Shown here: piece after piece, positions 9,278 through 18,101 of the stretch
Layout: each line of letters starts with the position of its first letter
Numbering within the stretch: the first letter of the stretch is position 1
Assembly (NCBI RefSeq): GCF_014646355.1
Contig: NZ_BMNH01000027.1
Location: forward strand, 1-64,000
Length of the DNA stretch: 64,000 nt
Source: Nonomuraea cavernae
GTDB taxonomy: Bacteria; Actinomycetota; Actinomycetes; Streptosporangiales; Streptosporangiaceae
Reading direction: 5' to 3'
Notes under the pieces: model-generated
Databases searched by the model: none
The model's input: only the letters and a program-made list of their open reading frames with translations
What the model was told of the DNA's origin: nothing
Program-made: the position numbers and the translations under genes

Positions 9278-11164
9278 ATGGCAAAGTCACCCAATTCAGC
9301 AATGCAAGAATCCGTGACAGCAAGCCCTTCGGGCATGTACCTGCGAGAGCTCACCCTTAAGAACTTCCGCTCATGCGTCGACACGACCGTGGAGTTCCAG
9401 CCGACCCTCACGCTTCTGGCCGGCGAGAACAACGCGGGCAAGTCCAACATCATCGAGGCGCTTCGCCTAGCGACCGTTCCCTTGAGCCGCCGCCGCTCAC
9501 GCTACTTCGAGCGGGAGGACATCTCCCGAGGGCAACAGGACGAGGGCATCGAGATCAGGACCAGGTTCCATGGCCTGACTCCCATCCAGGCGGGCCAGTA
9601 CATAACCGCGCTGGACACCGAGACCGGAATTGTGGACTACTGCACACACTTCTCCGTGGACGGTGCCGCCGGACCGCGCCCCCGCCCCACCTACACCGCG
9701 GGACCTGTGGACGGCCCAGACGCAGAGCCGCAGAAGCGCGAGCAGATTACCCACGTCTACCTCGCTCCCCTTCGCGACGCACAGCGCGAGCTGGACTCCG
9801 CGGACGGCACGCGCCTGGCCGCGATCCTCGAGTTCCTCACCGCCCAGGAAGACCGGGCAGAATTCATCGAGACGGTCAACAAGAGCTTCAAGGACCTGCA
9901 TGACCATGGCGTGCTCACGACGGCCAACGAGAACATCGGCGAGCACCTAAGTGAGATGACCAAGCCCGTTCGCGCCCAGGAAGTGGGCGTCACCTTCGAG
10001 GGCTACGAACTGCGACAGTTGGCCAAGAGCCTGCGGATCAAGATGGCCGAGGAAGGCGTCGACCTGGCCGATCTCGCGGAATCCGGCCTCGGGTACGCAA
10101 ACCTGCTCTACATCGCGACGGTCATCCTGGAGTTGCAAAACGCCAAGGACGCCGAACTCACCCTCTTCCTTGTCGAGGAGCCAGAGGCTCATCTGCATCC
10201 ACAGCTCCAGGCCGTCTTGCTCGACTATCTGAGAGAACACGCCGAGAAGTCTGGGGGCGACGACAGCACGGGGCCTGCCGGACGCATCCAGGTGGTCGCC
10301 ACCACACACTCGCCGAATCTGGCCAGCGGTGTCGGTGTGGAGAATGCCGTCATCCTGCGTACGACCGTCGAGCGGGAGCCTCAGACCGAGCGCGATGCCG
10401 TTGTGCGTCGTTCCACCAAAGCGATCCCGGTGGCGCGACTGGGGCTCGACCAAGGTGATCTGCGCAAGATCAATCAGTACCTCGACGCCACGAGGTCCGC
10501 TCTGCTGTTCGCGCGGCGGGTCATCCTGGTCGAAGGCATCGGCGAAGCGGTTCTCTTGCCTGTTCTAGCCCGTCACCTCATCTTCGGATCAGATGACCCC
10601 AACAGCTTTGAGCACCGGCGTCAGTGGCGTGGGGTGACCATCATCGCTGTCGGCAGCGTCGACTTCTGGCCCTACATCCAGTTGCTGCTCGGAGGAGTCG
10701 ACGGCAACCGGATCCTTGATCGGCTGGTGGTGATCACCGACGCGGATCCTCTCAAACGCAAGAAGGCAGCGTCCGACGAGGACCTCGAGGAGACCGCCAC
10801 TTACAACCGCAAGGCGGATCTGGAAGGCAAGGCACGCCAACTCGGCGTGGACAAGCACCTTCACATTCATGAGGCCACTTGGACCCTGGAAGCGGACCTG
10901 CTGGAGCCCGGCGGTGGGAACAGCACCGTCCTTCAAGCCGCCTACCTCCAGCAGCACCCCCAGTCTCAGCACCACTGGGATGCGATCATGGCCGGCGAGT
11001 CGCCTGCCCAGGAGTTCTATCGCAAGCTACGGAAGAACTCGAAGTTTCTCAAGAAGGGCGAGTTCGCGCACAATGTCGCGGCGGCGATCGCCGGCGGCCA
11101 ATCGTTCGTCTGCCCGCCATATCTGGCTGGGGCGGTGCGATCGGCGCTGGAACTCGACTCATGA
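9278..11164 (+). CDS. gajA: Gabija-type OLD-family ATPase-nuclease (GajA)
   Basis: This is a 628-aa OLD-family protein with an ABC-type ATPase and a TOPRIM nuclease. The N-terminal AAA part opens with YLRELTLKNFRS and the Walker A GENNAGKS (residues 49-56). The signature and Walker B region follows as SGLGYANLLYIATV and LFLVEEPEAHLHPQLQ. The TOPRIM domain shows the glutamate motif RVILVEGIGEAVLLP and the DxD motif VVITDADPL. In Gabija systems GajA is a nucleotide-inhibited DNA endonuclease that forms a complex with GajB. ATG 9278 is preferred because homology begins at the inner methionine of MYLREL and this start leaves a short extension. Codons 9302 and 9335 are alternatives. The stop overlaps the next start (ATGA), as is usual for gajAB. 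Confidence 0.88.
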   Translation: MAKSPNSAMQESVTASPSGMYLRELTLKNFRSCVDTTVEFQPTLTLLAGENNAGKSNIIEALRLATVPLSRRRSRYFEREDISRGQQDEGIEIRTRFHGLTPIQAGQYITALDTETGIVDYCTHFSVDGAAGPRPRPTYTAGPVDGPDAEPQKREQITHVYLAPLRDAQRELDSADGTRLAAILEFLTAQEDRAEFIETVNKSFKDLHDHGVLTTANENIGEHLSEMTKPVRAQEVGVTFEGYELRQLAKSLRIKMAEEGVDLADLAESGLGYANLLYIATVILELQNAKDAELTLFLVEEPEAHLHPQLQAVLLDYLREHAEKSGGDDSTGPAGRIQVVATTHSPNLASGVGVENAVILRTTVEREPQTERDAVVRRSTKAIPVARLGLDQGDLRKINQYLDATRSALLFARRVILVEGIGEAVLLPVLARHLIFGSDDPNSFEHRRQWRGVTIIAVGSVDFWPYIQLLLGGVDGNRILDRLVVITDADPLKRKKAASDEDLEETATYNRKADLEGKARQLGVDKHLHIHEATWTLEADLLEPGGGNSTVLQAAYLQQHPQSQHHWDAIMAGESPAQEFYRKLRKNSKFLKKGEFAHNVAAAIAGGQSFVCPPYLAGAVRSALELDS

Positions 11165-12894
11165 CGGAATCCGATCTGACCGACCCGCAGAGCTTCTTGG
11201 TCGATGCCAATGGCAGCCTGTTCGTTGAGGCGTGTCCAGGGGCGGGCAAGACCAAGGCGATCGTCGCGCGTTACATCCGGCGAGTGACCGAGGAACGGCG
11301 CAAAGGCATCGCGCTGGTGTCGTTCACCAACGCCGCGATCGACGAGGTGACCGACCGGTGCCGAGACCAGCCGGACAGCCTCGTCGTCCCGCACTTCGTC
11401 GGCACCTTCGACGCGTTCATCAACCGATTCATCGTCACCCCGCTCTACACTCGCGACTATCAGCGAAAGGTTCGCTTCATCGAGTCCTGGAACTCCCTGG
11501 ACGACTCAGCGGTCCGGGTGCGGGGGCAGGCGTCACAGGGGCTGGAGCTGGAGTGGTTCGACTTCGACCACAATGGCCGCGCCCGCCTCAACGAAGGTCG
11601 CGTGCCCGGGAGGAGCCTTGGCAGGGCTAAGAAACTGATGGATTCGTATAGCAATGACCTGTGTGAGAGTGCTCGTCAGAAGCGAGCGCGACTGATCCGG
11701 GCGGGTGTACTCAGTAGTTCGGCTTCCCGGAGCCTCGCAGACCGATGGCTTGCCGTACCTAGAGACCGCACCCGCATCGGAGAGTTGCTGAACCAGCGTT
11801 TTGCCGAAGTCATCGTGGATGAGAGTCAGGACTGCGGCCGCGAGGAACTCGAGGTGCTCGGCCTGCTACGGGAGTTCGGCGTAGATCTCGTCATGGTCGC
11901 CGACCTCGATCAGTCGATCTACGCATTTCGCCGGGCCGTACCCGAGAAGGTGCTGAGCTTCGCCGCGACGCTCCCGCAAGGTGAGCGACTCGACGGCAAT
12001 TTCCGGAGCACACCGGCCATCTGCAGGATTACCGCAAGTGTGAGGGGGTTGACACAGGTTGACCATGCCCTCGGCCAGCATCGGGAACTCACCGTGCCTG
12101 TTCGGCTCCTCACTTTCGAGAACCTCAGCGAGGTGAGCCCCATGGTCGCCGATATCGTGAGCGGGTACGGAATCGAGCCGAAGAACGTCGCTCTTCTCGC
12201 GTACCGCGAAAACGACGCGCGTCAAGCGGCCGGCGGTCAGACACAGGAGGAGCCAGGCACGAACCGCGTCCTTCGCATCGCCGCCGCGGGACACGTGTTG
12301 ACCGATCCCAGATCAGACAGCCGTTCACGACTGCGAGCACGGCAGATGCTTGAACAGACCTTTCTGGCGCTTGCGAAGACGCCCTCGGACGACGACGGGA
12401 TCGATGGTGCCTGCGAGAAGCTCGGGATCACCCAGGCTTGGCTGTCCGACGTGGTAGTCCGTATGGCTCTTACCTTGAGCAGCCACACCGGTGATGCAGC
12501 CAACTACACGAAGCGGATCAGGGCGTTTCTCGCTGGGGTGGCGTGGCCCACGACCTCGCCCAGCCAGCTCGGTTCCCTGAGGACTCCCACCACTGACCAG
12601 TGGATCGGGCAAGGTCTCCGCGACAAGAGTAGCGGGCTGGACTGGTCCACCGTTCACGGGGCCAAGGGGCGCCAGATGCCGGCTGTGGGGATGGTGATAC
12701 CCAAGAAACTGCACCGTGACGAGGATAACCTCACTGCGCTAGATCACTGGGACTACAGAACCAGCTCCGAAGCCAAGCGGGTGCTGTACGTGGGCGTTTC
12801 CAGGGCTGAGCGATTGCTGATGCTGCTGGTCCACAAGAACCACAGCGCTCGTGTGGCTCAAATTCTGGCACGTGACGACGTTCCTTATCACTAG
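11161..12894 (+). CDS. gajB: Gabija-type UvrD/PcrA-like helicase (GajB)
   Basis: This 577-aa superfamily-1 helicase-like ATPase is translationally coupled to GajA (ATGA overlap). Visible motifs are Walker A ACPGAGKT (24-31), motif Ia VSFTNAAIDEV, motif II VDESQD (219-224), motif III ADLDQSIYAFR (247-257), motif IV GNFRSTPAI, motif V TVHGAKGRQMPAV and motif VI VLYVGVSRAERLLML. GajB senses or unwinds DNA ends and nucleotide depletion together with GajA in phage-infected cells. The open frame extends far upstream of 11161, but that part overlaps gajA in another frame and is a shadow. The protein is somewhat longer than the best-known GajB, mainly between motifs I and II. A strong terminator follows 20 bases after the stop. 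Confidence 0.88.
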   Translation: MTESDLTDPQSFLVDANGSLFVEACPGAGKTKAIVARYIRRVTEERRKGIALVSFTNAAIDEVTDRCRDQPDSLVVPHFVGTFDAFINRFIVTPLYTRDYQRKVRFIESWNSLDDSAVRVRGQASQGLELEWFDFDHNGRARLNEGRVPGRSLGRAKKLMDSYSNDLCESARQKRARLIRAGVLSSSASRSLADRWLAVPRDRTRIGELLNQRFAEVIVDESQDCGREELEVLGLLREFGVDLVMVADLDQSIYAFRRAVPEKVLSFAATLPQGERLDGNFRSTPAICRITASVRGLTQVDHALGQHRELTVPVRLLTFENLSEVSPMVADIVSGYGIEPKNVALLAYRENDARQAAGGQTQEEPGTNRVLRIAAAGHVLTDPRSDSRSRLRARQMLEQTFLALAKTPSDDDGIDGACEKLGITQAWLSDVVVRMALTLSSHTGDAANYTKRIRAFLAGVAWPTTSPSQLGSLRTPTTDQWIGQGLRDKSSGLDWSTVHGAKGRQMPAVGMVIPKKLHRDEDNLTALDHWDYRTSSEAKRVLYVGVSRAERLLMLLVHKNHSARVAQILARDDVPYH

Positions 12895-12914
12895 GCGCCG
12901 CCTGGTACGTCGCG

Positions 12915-12948
12915 CATGCTTGGGCAGAGGCTCCTCTGCCCAAGCATG
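12915..12948 (+). terminator. Hairpin terminator of the Gabija operon
   Basis: A perfect 16-bp inverted repeat (CATGCTTGGGCAGAGG, then CT, then its complement) begins 20 bases after the gajB stop codon. There is no long T tract, which is common for actinobacterial terminators. It isolates the defence operon from the integration scar downstream. Confidence 0.85.
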
Positions 12949-13302
12949 GTCTTCCCAGACCTAGCGCTCCGCTCGCTCAGCTACGAGGCGAGCTGAGGCC
13001 AGATCGCAGAACGACGGGTTGATCTCAATTCCTATGAAGGCGCGGTCCAGTTGCGGCGGCGCGGCGCGCGCCGGCGGCGCGGCGCGGCCCCTAGATCAAT
13101 AGCGGACTCTAGGATCGACCTTCCTGGGGCTCCCAACTCTTGATCAAGGAAGTGTGCCTGATAAGTATTGCGGGCTTTACATCGTAGATCAGCATCCAAC
13201 ATACGATTCCGCATGCCAAGGCGACCCCTCGTTAGGCTTCAAGTGCGTTCTGAACACCTTCTACCGGTGCCGTCACGACCCATGACACCTCCCCCTTTGG
13301 GG
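12949..13302. other. Gene-free spacer with a GC-only low-complexity tract
   Basis: No gene is visible. Positions about 13053-13088 consist almost only of G and C in GGCGGC/GCGCG units and can fold on themselves. This tract lies between the defence operon terminator and the first tRNA-derived direct repeat, so it may mark an old recombination junction. Confidence 0.4.
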
Positions 13303-13489
13303 GACCGTAGGGGGACCGGCAGTCTCGGACAGTCCCGTTTCAGGGCGGCATATCCGACACTGTCCGGCGCTCCCACGACGCTCCCACCTGCAGGAATGCC
13401 ATAGAGCGGTGCGGCCCGACATCACCCGACTCGTTGATCCACAGACTCATAATCCGTGGGTCGTGGGTTCAAGTCCCACCCGCCCTACT
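13303..13489 (+). repeat. Direct repeat copy 1 with tRNA(CAU) 3' half: attachment-site-like
   Basis: These 187 bases recur at 18785-18971 with about 15 differences by hand count. The last 55 bases are the 3' half of a tRNA: anticodon loop CTCATAA (anticodon CAU, elongator Met or Ile2), variable loop, intact T-arm GTGGGTTCAAGTCCCAC, acceptor strand CCGCCCT, then A. The matching 5' strand (AGGGCGG and a D-arm) is not found at the right distance, so this is a tRNA fragment, not a working tRNA gene. Such 3' halves are the usual att sites of tyrosine-integrase elements. The leading part (GACCGTAGGGGGACCGG) resembles sequence that often lies between an integrase gene and its att site. Confidence 0.75.
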
Positions 13490-14113
13490 CTCCACTACCG
13501 CGTTCCACCTGCGGTTTCTCGGTTCACGCCGGCCTTGGATCTCTTTGTTGATCATGCTTGGTCGCTCAGTGGTTGCCCTTGCGTACGGACCGTGTATCGC
13601 GGTAGATCATTTGGACCGTCACCGTCAGTTCAGACCCCAATGACGACCATCCGAAGATCAAGCCAGAAGGTCTGCGCCGCGCTGCCGGTCAACGGGGATT
13701 CATGTCCGGCCAAGCCTTGTCAATTGGCTCGCCTTGCCGGCCAGGCCGCTGGTGACCAGCAGATAAATGATCCGCTGCTCCTCGCAGCGATCCTCGAGCC
13801 GTTCGCAGCGCAGGCTAGGGATCGATCGGCTGCACCGTCTGCGCGACAGCCGTGGAGTACGGACAGGCAGGCCCGCCGGAGGGTCGGCGGACCTGCCTGG
13901 GGTCGATGGTTCAAATGGCGGTGCCTCCAGTGCGGGTCAGCAGGGTGATCAGCCGGGCCGGTCCATCGCGGTCAGGACCTTGTCGGCGGCGCCCCGTGTG
14001 AGGTCCGCATGGGGCGGCGGGCGATGGGACTACCTTCTCCGAGGCCGTTCTGGACGACGATGATCAGATGTGCGAACATACGTTCGACAATCGAACCTCT
14101 GAATGGAGTGCAT
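13490..14113. other. Gene-free stretch inside the integration scar
   Basis: These 620 bases have open frames in several directions but none with a recognisable product, a good ribosome site or consistent codon bias. I see no RNA gene. The last 50 bases, ending in TGAATGGAGTGC, supply the ribosome site of the secreted protein that follows and probably its promoter (CGAACATACGTTCGAC near 14072 is a near-palindrome). Confidence 0.35.
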
Positions 14114-15784
14114 GTGCGCCTCCCAAGCTCTGGCCGTGCTCCTCTTGCCCACCGATTAGTCGCCCTGGCTGGGTCCCTGTTCCTGGCAGCGGTCCTGCTC
14201 GTCGCTCAGGCACCCGCCGCCTCGGCCGCCAACACCGTCACCGACCTCGGTGTAGCCGCCGACAGGGGCGGTGACGTGGTGGGGCACAGCGGCAAAATCT
14301 TCGTCGCCGCCGACGATCGGATCGTGGTCACCACAAGCGACGGCACGCTCATCGGCACGATCAGCGGCCTGTCCGGTGCCGTGGCCCTGTCCGTGGCGGA
14401 CAACGGCAGGAAGGTGTACGCGGCGCTGCGCGATTCGCATGAAGTGATCGAGATCGACATCGCGACGCTCACCATCACCAAGCGGATCGACCTCACCGCC
14501 TACCCGTGCCCGTCCACGCTGGCCCAGTCGTACGAGCGGCTGTGGGTCGGATACGGGTGCGGCCAAGCAGGGGAAGGAGGCGTCGTCGCCCTCGAGCTGT
14601 GGAGGCCGACACCCACCCTCGTCCCGGTCGGATCAGGCACGACGCGGCCTCCGCTGGTCGCCGTCGCCGGGAGCACTCTGGTGGCGGGAGAGCCGGGAGC
14701 CGGCCCCGCCTCGATCAGGGTGTATGACGTCAGCGCCACCCCGGCCACCCCGCGCGGTGAGATCCACGCTGACACGTCCCTGCGGGACCTCGCCCTCGCC
14801 GACTACGGGTCAGCGGCGCTGTCGGCGCTGGCCGACACCGACCGGTTCGACGCCTGGGACACGACGACCAACGCCAAGACACGCGCCTACGACAGCGGCG
14901 AGCTGAGCGAGCACGGCCTCCCCACCGCCGTCGCGGCCAGCCCGAACGGCGCCTACGTCGTGGGCGGCTGGAACTCCTCCGCGGGCGACGCGGCGGAGCT
15001 CGTGGTGTACGACCCGGCCACGGCGGAGGTGATCTACTCGGCCGACCACCAGGGGAAGGCGCTGGTGGCGGGCAGCATCGCCTTCTACGGCGTACTCACC
15101 TATGCGGTGCTGAAGGAGCCTGACACCGGGCGGATGCACCTCTGGCGGCTGCCGCATTCGCCTTACCACGCCTCCACCCTGACCATGACGGCTCCCTCCG
15201 AGGCGACCGCGCTCAAGCAGCTGACCTTCAGCGGGCGGCTCACACTGAGCACCGGCGCGCTGCCCGGCGTGCAGACGCTTGAGCTGTACCGCTGGCTCCC
15301 CGACGGCACCTCCCGGCCCTTCCAGGAAGTCACCACGGAGGCGGACGGCACATACCGGTTCACCGATACCGCACCGAAATGGGGGTCGTACGAATATCGG
15401 TTGTACTGGCCGGGCAACTCCTGGTTCAGGGGCAGCGGCGCCTCGGCCATCGTCGAGGTGGGCCTGTACCAGCCGGTGCTAAGGGTGACCGGCCCGACGG
15501 CCGGCGCCGTCGGCGAGCGACTCGAATTCAACGGAACGTTCGCCGCCGACGGCATCACCTTCCCGCACACCATCGTCACCGTCGTACGTAACGTCTCCAG
15601 CCCCGATGGCACTACCTCGAAAGCCCTAGCCAAGATGACTGCCGCTGCCGACGGGTCGTTCATCTTTGCTGACACGCCGACGACGGCCGGCAAGCACACG
15701 TACGTCATCCAGCTGGTGGGGAACTCGACAATCGAGCCGGCGAAGACCACCCACGTGGTCGTCGTCTCCCAACCCTCCGTGTAA
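14114..15784 (+). CDS. Secreted beta-propeller protein with C-terminal Ig-like domains
   Basis: This is a 556-aa exported protein of unknown function. A Sec signal peptide (RLPSSGRAPLAHR, then a hydrophobic core SLFLAAVLLVAQAP) ends at AASA-AN near residue 35. Residues 40-370 show repeating blades of the YVTN/PQQ-like propeller kind (GKIFVAADDRIVVTTSDGT, GRKVYAALRDSHEVIEID, NGAYVVGGWN). Residues 380-555 form two or three immunoglobulin-like sandwiches (LTFSGRLTLSTG with TLELYRW, and LRVTGPTAGAVGERLEFNGT with TTEADGTYRFTD-type ends). GTG 14114 is chosen because GGAG lies 5 bases upstream. GTG 14108 is the alternative. It resembles cell-surface or extracellular matrix proteins of actinomycetes and is the main cargo between the two att-like repeats. 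Confidence 0.75.
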   Translation: MRLPSSGRAPLAHRLVALAGSLFLAAVLLVAQAPAASAANTVTDLGVAADRGGDVVGHSGKIFVAADDRIVVTTSDGTLIGTISGLSGAVALSVADNGRKVYAALRDSHEVIEIDIATLTITKRIDLTAYPCPSTLAQSYERLWVGYGCGQAGEGGVVALELWRPTPTLVPVGSGTTRPPLVAVAGSTLVAGEPGAGPASIRVYDVSATPATPRGEIHADTSLRDLALADYGSAALSALADTDRFDAWDTTTNAKTRAYDSGELSEHGLPTAVAASPNGAYVVGGWNSSAGDAAELVVYDPATAEVIYSADHQGKALVAGSIAFYGVLTYAVLKEPDTGRMHLWRLPHSPYHASTLTMTAPSEATALKQLTFSGRLTLSTGALPGVQTLELYRWLPDGTSRPFQEVTTEADGTYRFTDTAPKWGSYEYRLYWPGNSWFRGSGASAIVEVGLYQPVLRVTGPTAGAVGERLEFNGTFAADGITFPHTIVTVVRNVSSPDGTTSKALAKMTAAADGSFIFADTPTTAGKHTYVIQLVGNSTIEPAKTTHVVVVSQPSV

Positions 15785-15794
15785 CCTCCCGACG

Positions 15795-15824
15795 GGGTGA
15801 CGGCGATCCGAATCGCCGTCACCC
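15795..15824 (+). terminator. Hairpin terminator after the secreted propeller gene
   Basis: A perfect 13-bp inverted repeat, GGGTGACGGCGAT (15795-15807) with its complement at 15812-15824 and a four-base loop, starts 10 bases after the stop codon. No T-run follows. Confidence 0.85.
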
Positions 15825-16034
15825 ATGTCGTTGGGCCACGCCGAACCACGGAACTCAGCCCGCTTGGGTCTTCCCGCCACGACGTGCACTTCGTAGTAGT
15901 CGCCGGGCGCGTGCTCCTGTCCCGCTCGAAAATACGGTTGCGTACTGTGAACTGGGGTTTTGCTGCATGATCGGGGCGGTGGCCGCGACCAGCTTGAGGT
16001 GTTGTTGTCGTTGGCTTACCGGTTGGTGAGAGGC

Positions 16035-16115
16035 TTGTTCGGCCATCTCGCCGGTGATGGCGGGCTCCAGGGCCGCGTAGTCGTACGGCATGTCCGGAAG
16101 GGTGTAGTCACCCAT
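16035..16115 (-). pseudogene. Superoxide dismutase (Fe/Mn) N-terminal fragment
   Basis: Reading from 16115 on the minus strand gives MGDYTLPDMPYDYAALEPAI followed by TGEMAEQ. This closely matches the first 24-27 residues of actinobacterial Fe/Mn superoxide dismutases (usually xVYTLPELPYDYxALEPHI). The metal-binding histidines (HHSKHH) that should come next are absent, and the frame runs on into unrelated sequence to about 15855. It is a piece of sodA left by a recombination event, not a functional enzyme. Confidence 0.65.
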
Positions 16116-16264
16116 GAGCTATCTCCCCGCTTGGTCCGCGGTCGGGCAACCGGCCCACTGACCGACGAACACCGCCAGCGGTGATTCCCCGGGGGAGCGT
16201 CCACAGGAGCAGTGCAGGATGATCTTCCCGTAGTCGTGGGACGGGAGAGATCGATGTGCCAAGA

Positions 16265-16326
16265 GACGGCCACTTCACCATCCTTCGATTCCCTCATATC
16301 AACACGAAGGGGACGAAGTGGCCGTC
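16265..16326. repeat. 12-bp inverted repeat before the IS256 fragment
   Basis: GACGGCCACTTC (16265-16276) is mirrored by GAAGTGGCCGTC (16315-16326) immediately before the transposase fragment. It could be the element's terminal repeat with a duplicated end, or an attenuating hairpin. It was seen only by eye. Confidence 0.5.
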
Positions 16327-16327
16327 G

Positions 16328-16549
16328 ATGAGCATCATGCCCGCTGCCCGGGACCACTTTGACGAGACTCTCGCCGCCGCGAGCCCGGACCTGCTGCGCA
16401 CCATGGTTCGCGAGTTCGCGCAGCGGATGATGACCGCCGAGCTCGATGAGCTGGTGGTCTCCTTCCGGTCCCGACCCGATGGCGGGCCGTACACCTTCGT
16501 GTGGATCGACGCGCTCACCAGAAGATGCGCTCGGGCGGCCGGGCCGTGA
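16328..16549 (+). pseudogene. IS256/Mutator-family transposase, internally deleted
   Basis: The frame begins MSIMPAARDHFDETLAAASP and LLRTMVREFAQRMMTAELDE, the N-terminus of an IS256-type transposase. It then jumps directly to SFRSRPDGGPYTFVWIDAL, which in intact relatives lies about 100 residues later and carries the first catalytic aspartate (WIDAL). The remainder of the enzyme is absent. The junction around ELVVSF shows an internal deletion in addition to the 3' truncation. This is a dead relic. Confidence 0.7.
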
Positions 16550-16646
16550 AGGATGTGCGCCGTCGGACCGACATGTGGTCGGCAAGGTAGGCAGGCCCAA
16601 GTTGCTCCTCCACGCGGTCCCTGCTCATCCGCCCTCAGCCGCTGTG

Positions 16647-17252
16647 TCAGGCGGGGCGGAGAAGAGCAACCAGGAAGCTCGAGTCGTCCCCGAACGGACG
16701 CAGGTCCCAGGAGGACAGCAGCAGGTCGGGTTCGAGCGCGCTGGCCGCCGCATCCGCAAAGAACTCGCTGAACTCGTAGCCGCGGCCGGCGCCGAAGCCG
16801 ATCGCGGCTCGGCCCTCCTGCGTGAGGTGCGCGCGGAACCGTCTCAGCACCTCACGACGGGTGCTCGGCGCGAGGAACGTCATCACGTTCCCGGCGCAGA
16901 CGATGGCATCGAACGGCGTGGTGATGCCTTGCGCAGGAAGGTCGAGTTCGGCCAGGTCGCCGACCATCCAGCGCGGCCCGGGGTGGTCCTGCTCGGCGGC
17001 CTCGATCAGAGCCGGGTCGACATCGACGCCGACGATGTCGTGGCCGGCCTCGGCCAACATGCCGCCGACCCGGCCGGATCCGCAGCCGGCGTCGAGGATG
17101 TGGGCGCGGCGCGGCACCATGGCGTCCATGAGGCGGGCCTCCCCGGCGAGGTCGTCACCGGCGCGAGACATGGAACGGAAGCGCTCAATGAACCAGGTGG
17201 AGTGACCGGGGTCGGCCGCGACCTTCTGCATCCAGATGCTCTGTTCGACCAT
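16647..17252 (-). CDS. Class I SAM-dependent methyltransferase
   Basis: This 201-aa protein has a single Rossmann-fold methyltransferase domain. The sequence starts MVEQSIWMQKVAADPGHSTW, followed by motif I HILDAGCGSGRVGGML (binding S-adenosylmethionine), the acidic end of strand 2 in IVGVDVDPALI, motif II/III in FDAIVCAGNVMTFL, and a GFGAGRGYEF segment. It is most like small-molecule methyltransferases of the Methyltransf_25 group. The substrate is unknown. ATG 17252 is chosen because AGGGAG precedes it and the open frame further upstream lacks homology. It is one of three complete genes inside the 13.3-19 kb scar and has no operon partner. Confidence 0.8.
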   Translation of the reverse strand: MVEQSIWMQKVAADPGHSTWFIERFRSMSRAGDDLAGEARLMDAMVPRRAHILDAGCGSGRVGGMLAEAGHDIVGVDVDPALIEAAEQDHPGPRWMVGDLAELDLPAQGITTPFDAIVCAGNVMTFLAPSTRREVLRRFRAHLTQEGRAAIGFGAGRGYEFSEFFADAAASALEPDLLLSSWDLRPFGDDSSFLVALLRPA

Positions 17253-17741
17253 GCCTGCATTCTCCCTGAGCGGAGGGGGCGATCGGCGTCCGCCGAACGG
17301 GCGCCACCGCCAGCTCAATACTCGTGAGCGGCCGTCCAACCTGGTCGACGCCCTCCCCACCGCCAGGCACACCTTTCTGGATCCTTCCGCGCGATCGTGG
17401 CGACGACAGCCTCACCATCCCCGGAACGGATCTACAACCCCGAACCCTCGCCTTCCGCAGCCCGCTCCACCGCTAGCCGGCGTGCGCCGCGCGGCCAACG
17501 CCGATGCCGCGATTGCCACCAGAGCGTACGCCAGCAGGTCAGCGGATGGGTCATGACGCCCAGCGGACGTCACCGCCCGTACGCAGGATCGCGTACACGC
17601 GAAGGCCGCCCCCAGGGTGACGACCCGGCGGCGTCCGCCCTCCCATCATGAACCCATCGGCTCTCGAAGGGCCCGGCGGCTCATCGAGATTCAAGATCAG
17701 AGCGCTGCGTATCCGGCGCTCATCGACAAAGAGGGAACACG
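17253..17741. other. Gene-free spacer between divergent genes
   Basis: Nothing recognisable was found here beyond the ribosome sites of the two flanking divergent genes (AGGGAG for the methyltransferase, GAGGGAAC for the small secreted protein). Promoters for both should lie here. No clear operator or RNA structure stands out. Confidence 0.3.
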
Positions 17742-18101
17742 ATGTCCAAACGCTCCACCATCGCAGTTGCGATCGGAACACTGGCTGCGGCACTCGTCGG
17801 CCCGGGAATTGCCGCGACCGCAACCCCCGCCTCAGCCACAGCGATCTCGCACAACCAGGTCAGTGAAGTCGGCTCCACGCCCGCTGCGCCTCTCGCGACC
17901 TGTAACTACTTGGTGTGGCCGGTGCAAGGAATCAACGTCCACGCCGACAAGGACAGAAGCTCGGCCATACTCCGACACTTGCTCTACGGACTGAACTGTG
18001 GCAACTCAGAAGGAGGCGCATACGCAAGCTGCGGTTCGAGCATTCTCTGGAAGTCCTACGGCGTCGGCTGGCTCCCGACGAAGTGCCTTACGCGCGTTTG
18101 A
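17742..18101 (+). CDS. Small secreted SH3-like protein
   Basis: This 119-aa preprotein has a clear signal peptide (MSKRSTIAVAIGTLAAALVG, cleavage after ATPASA near residue 33) and a mature part of about 85 residues containing four cysteines (ATCNYLVW, GLNCGNSEG, ASCGSSILW, PTKCLTRV). The pattern GINVHADKDRSSAILRHLLYG resembles bacterial SH3 (SH3_3-type) domains common in secreted actinomycete proteins. The cysteines would make two disulphides. A GAGGGA ribosome site supports ATG 17742. Its role may be cell-wall binding or inhibition, but this is inferred from the domain only. Confidence 0.7.
   Translation: MSKRSTIAVAIGTLAAALVGPGIAATATPASATAISHNQVSEVGSTPAAPLATCNYLVWPVQGINVHADKDRSSAILRHLLYGLNCGNSEGGAYASCGSSILWKSYGVGWLPTKCLTRV

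Noticed and set aside
10879..11160. N-terminal extension of the GajB helicase
   Set aside because: This part is the shadow of the GajA 3' end. ATG 11161 with ATGA overlap and Walker A at residue 24 fits the family.
13433..13487. Complete tRNA-Met/Ile2 gene at the first att-like repeat
   Set aside because: The 3' half is well formed, but no 5' acceptor strand (AGGGCGG) and D-arm lie at the required distance, so only a fragment is present. The second copy also has a broken T-arm.
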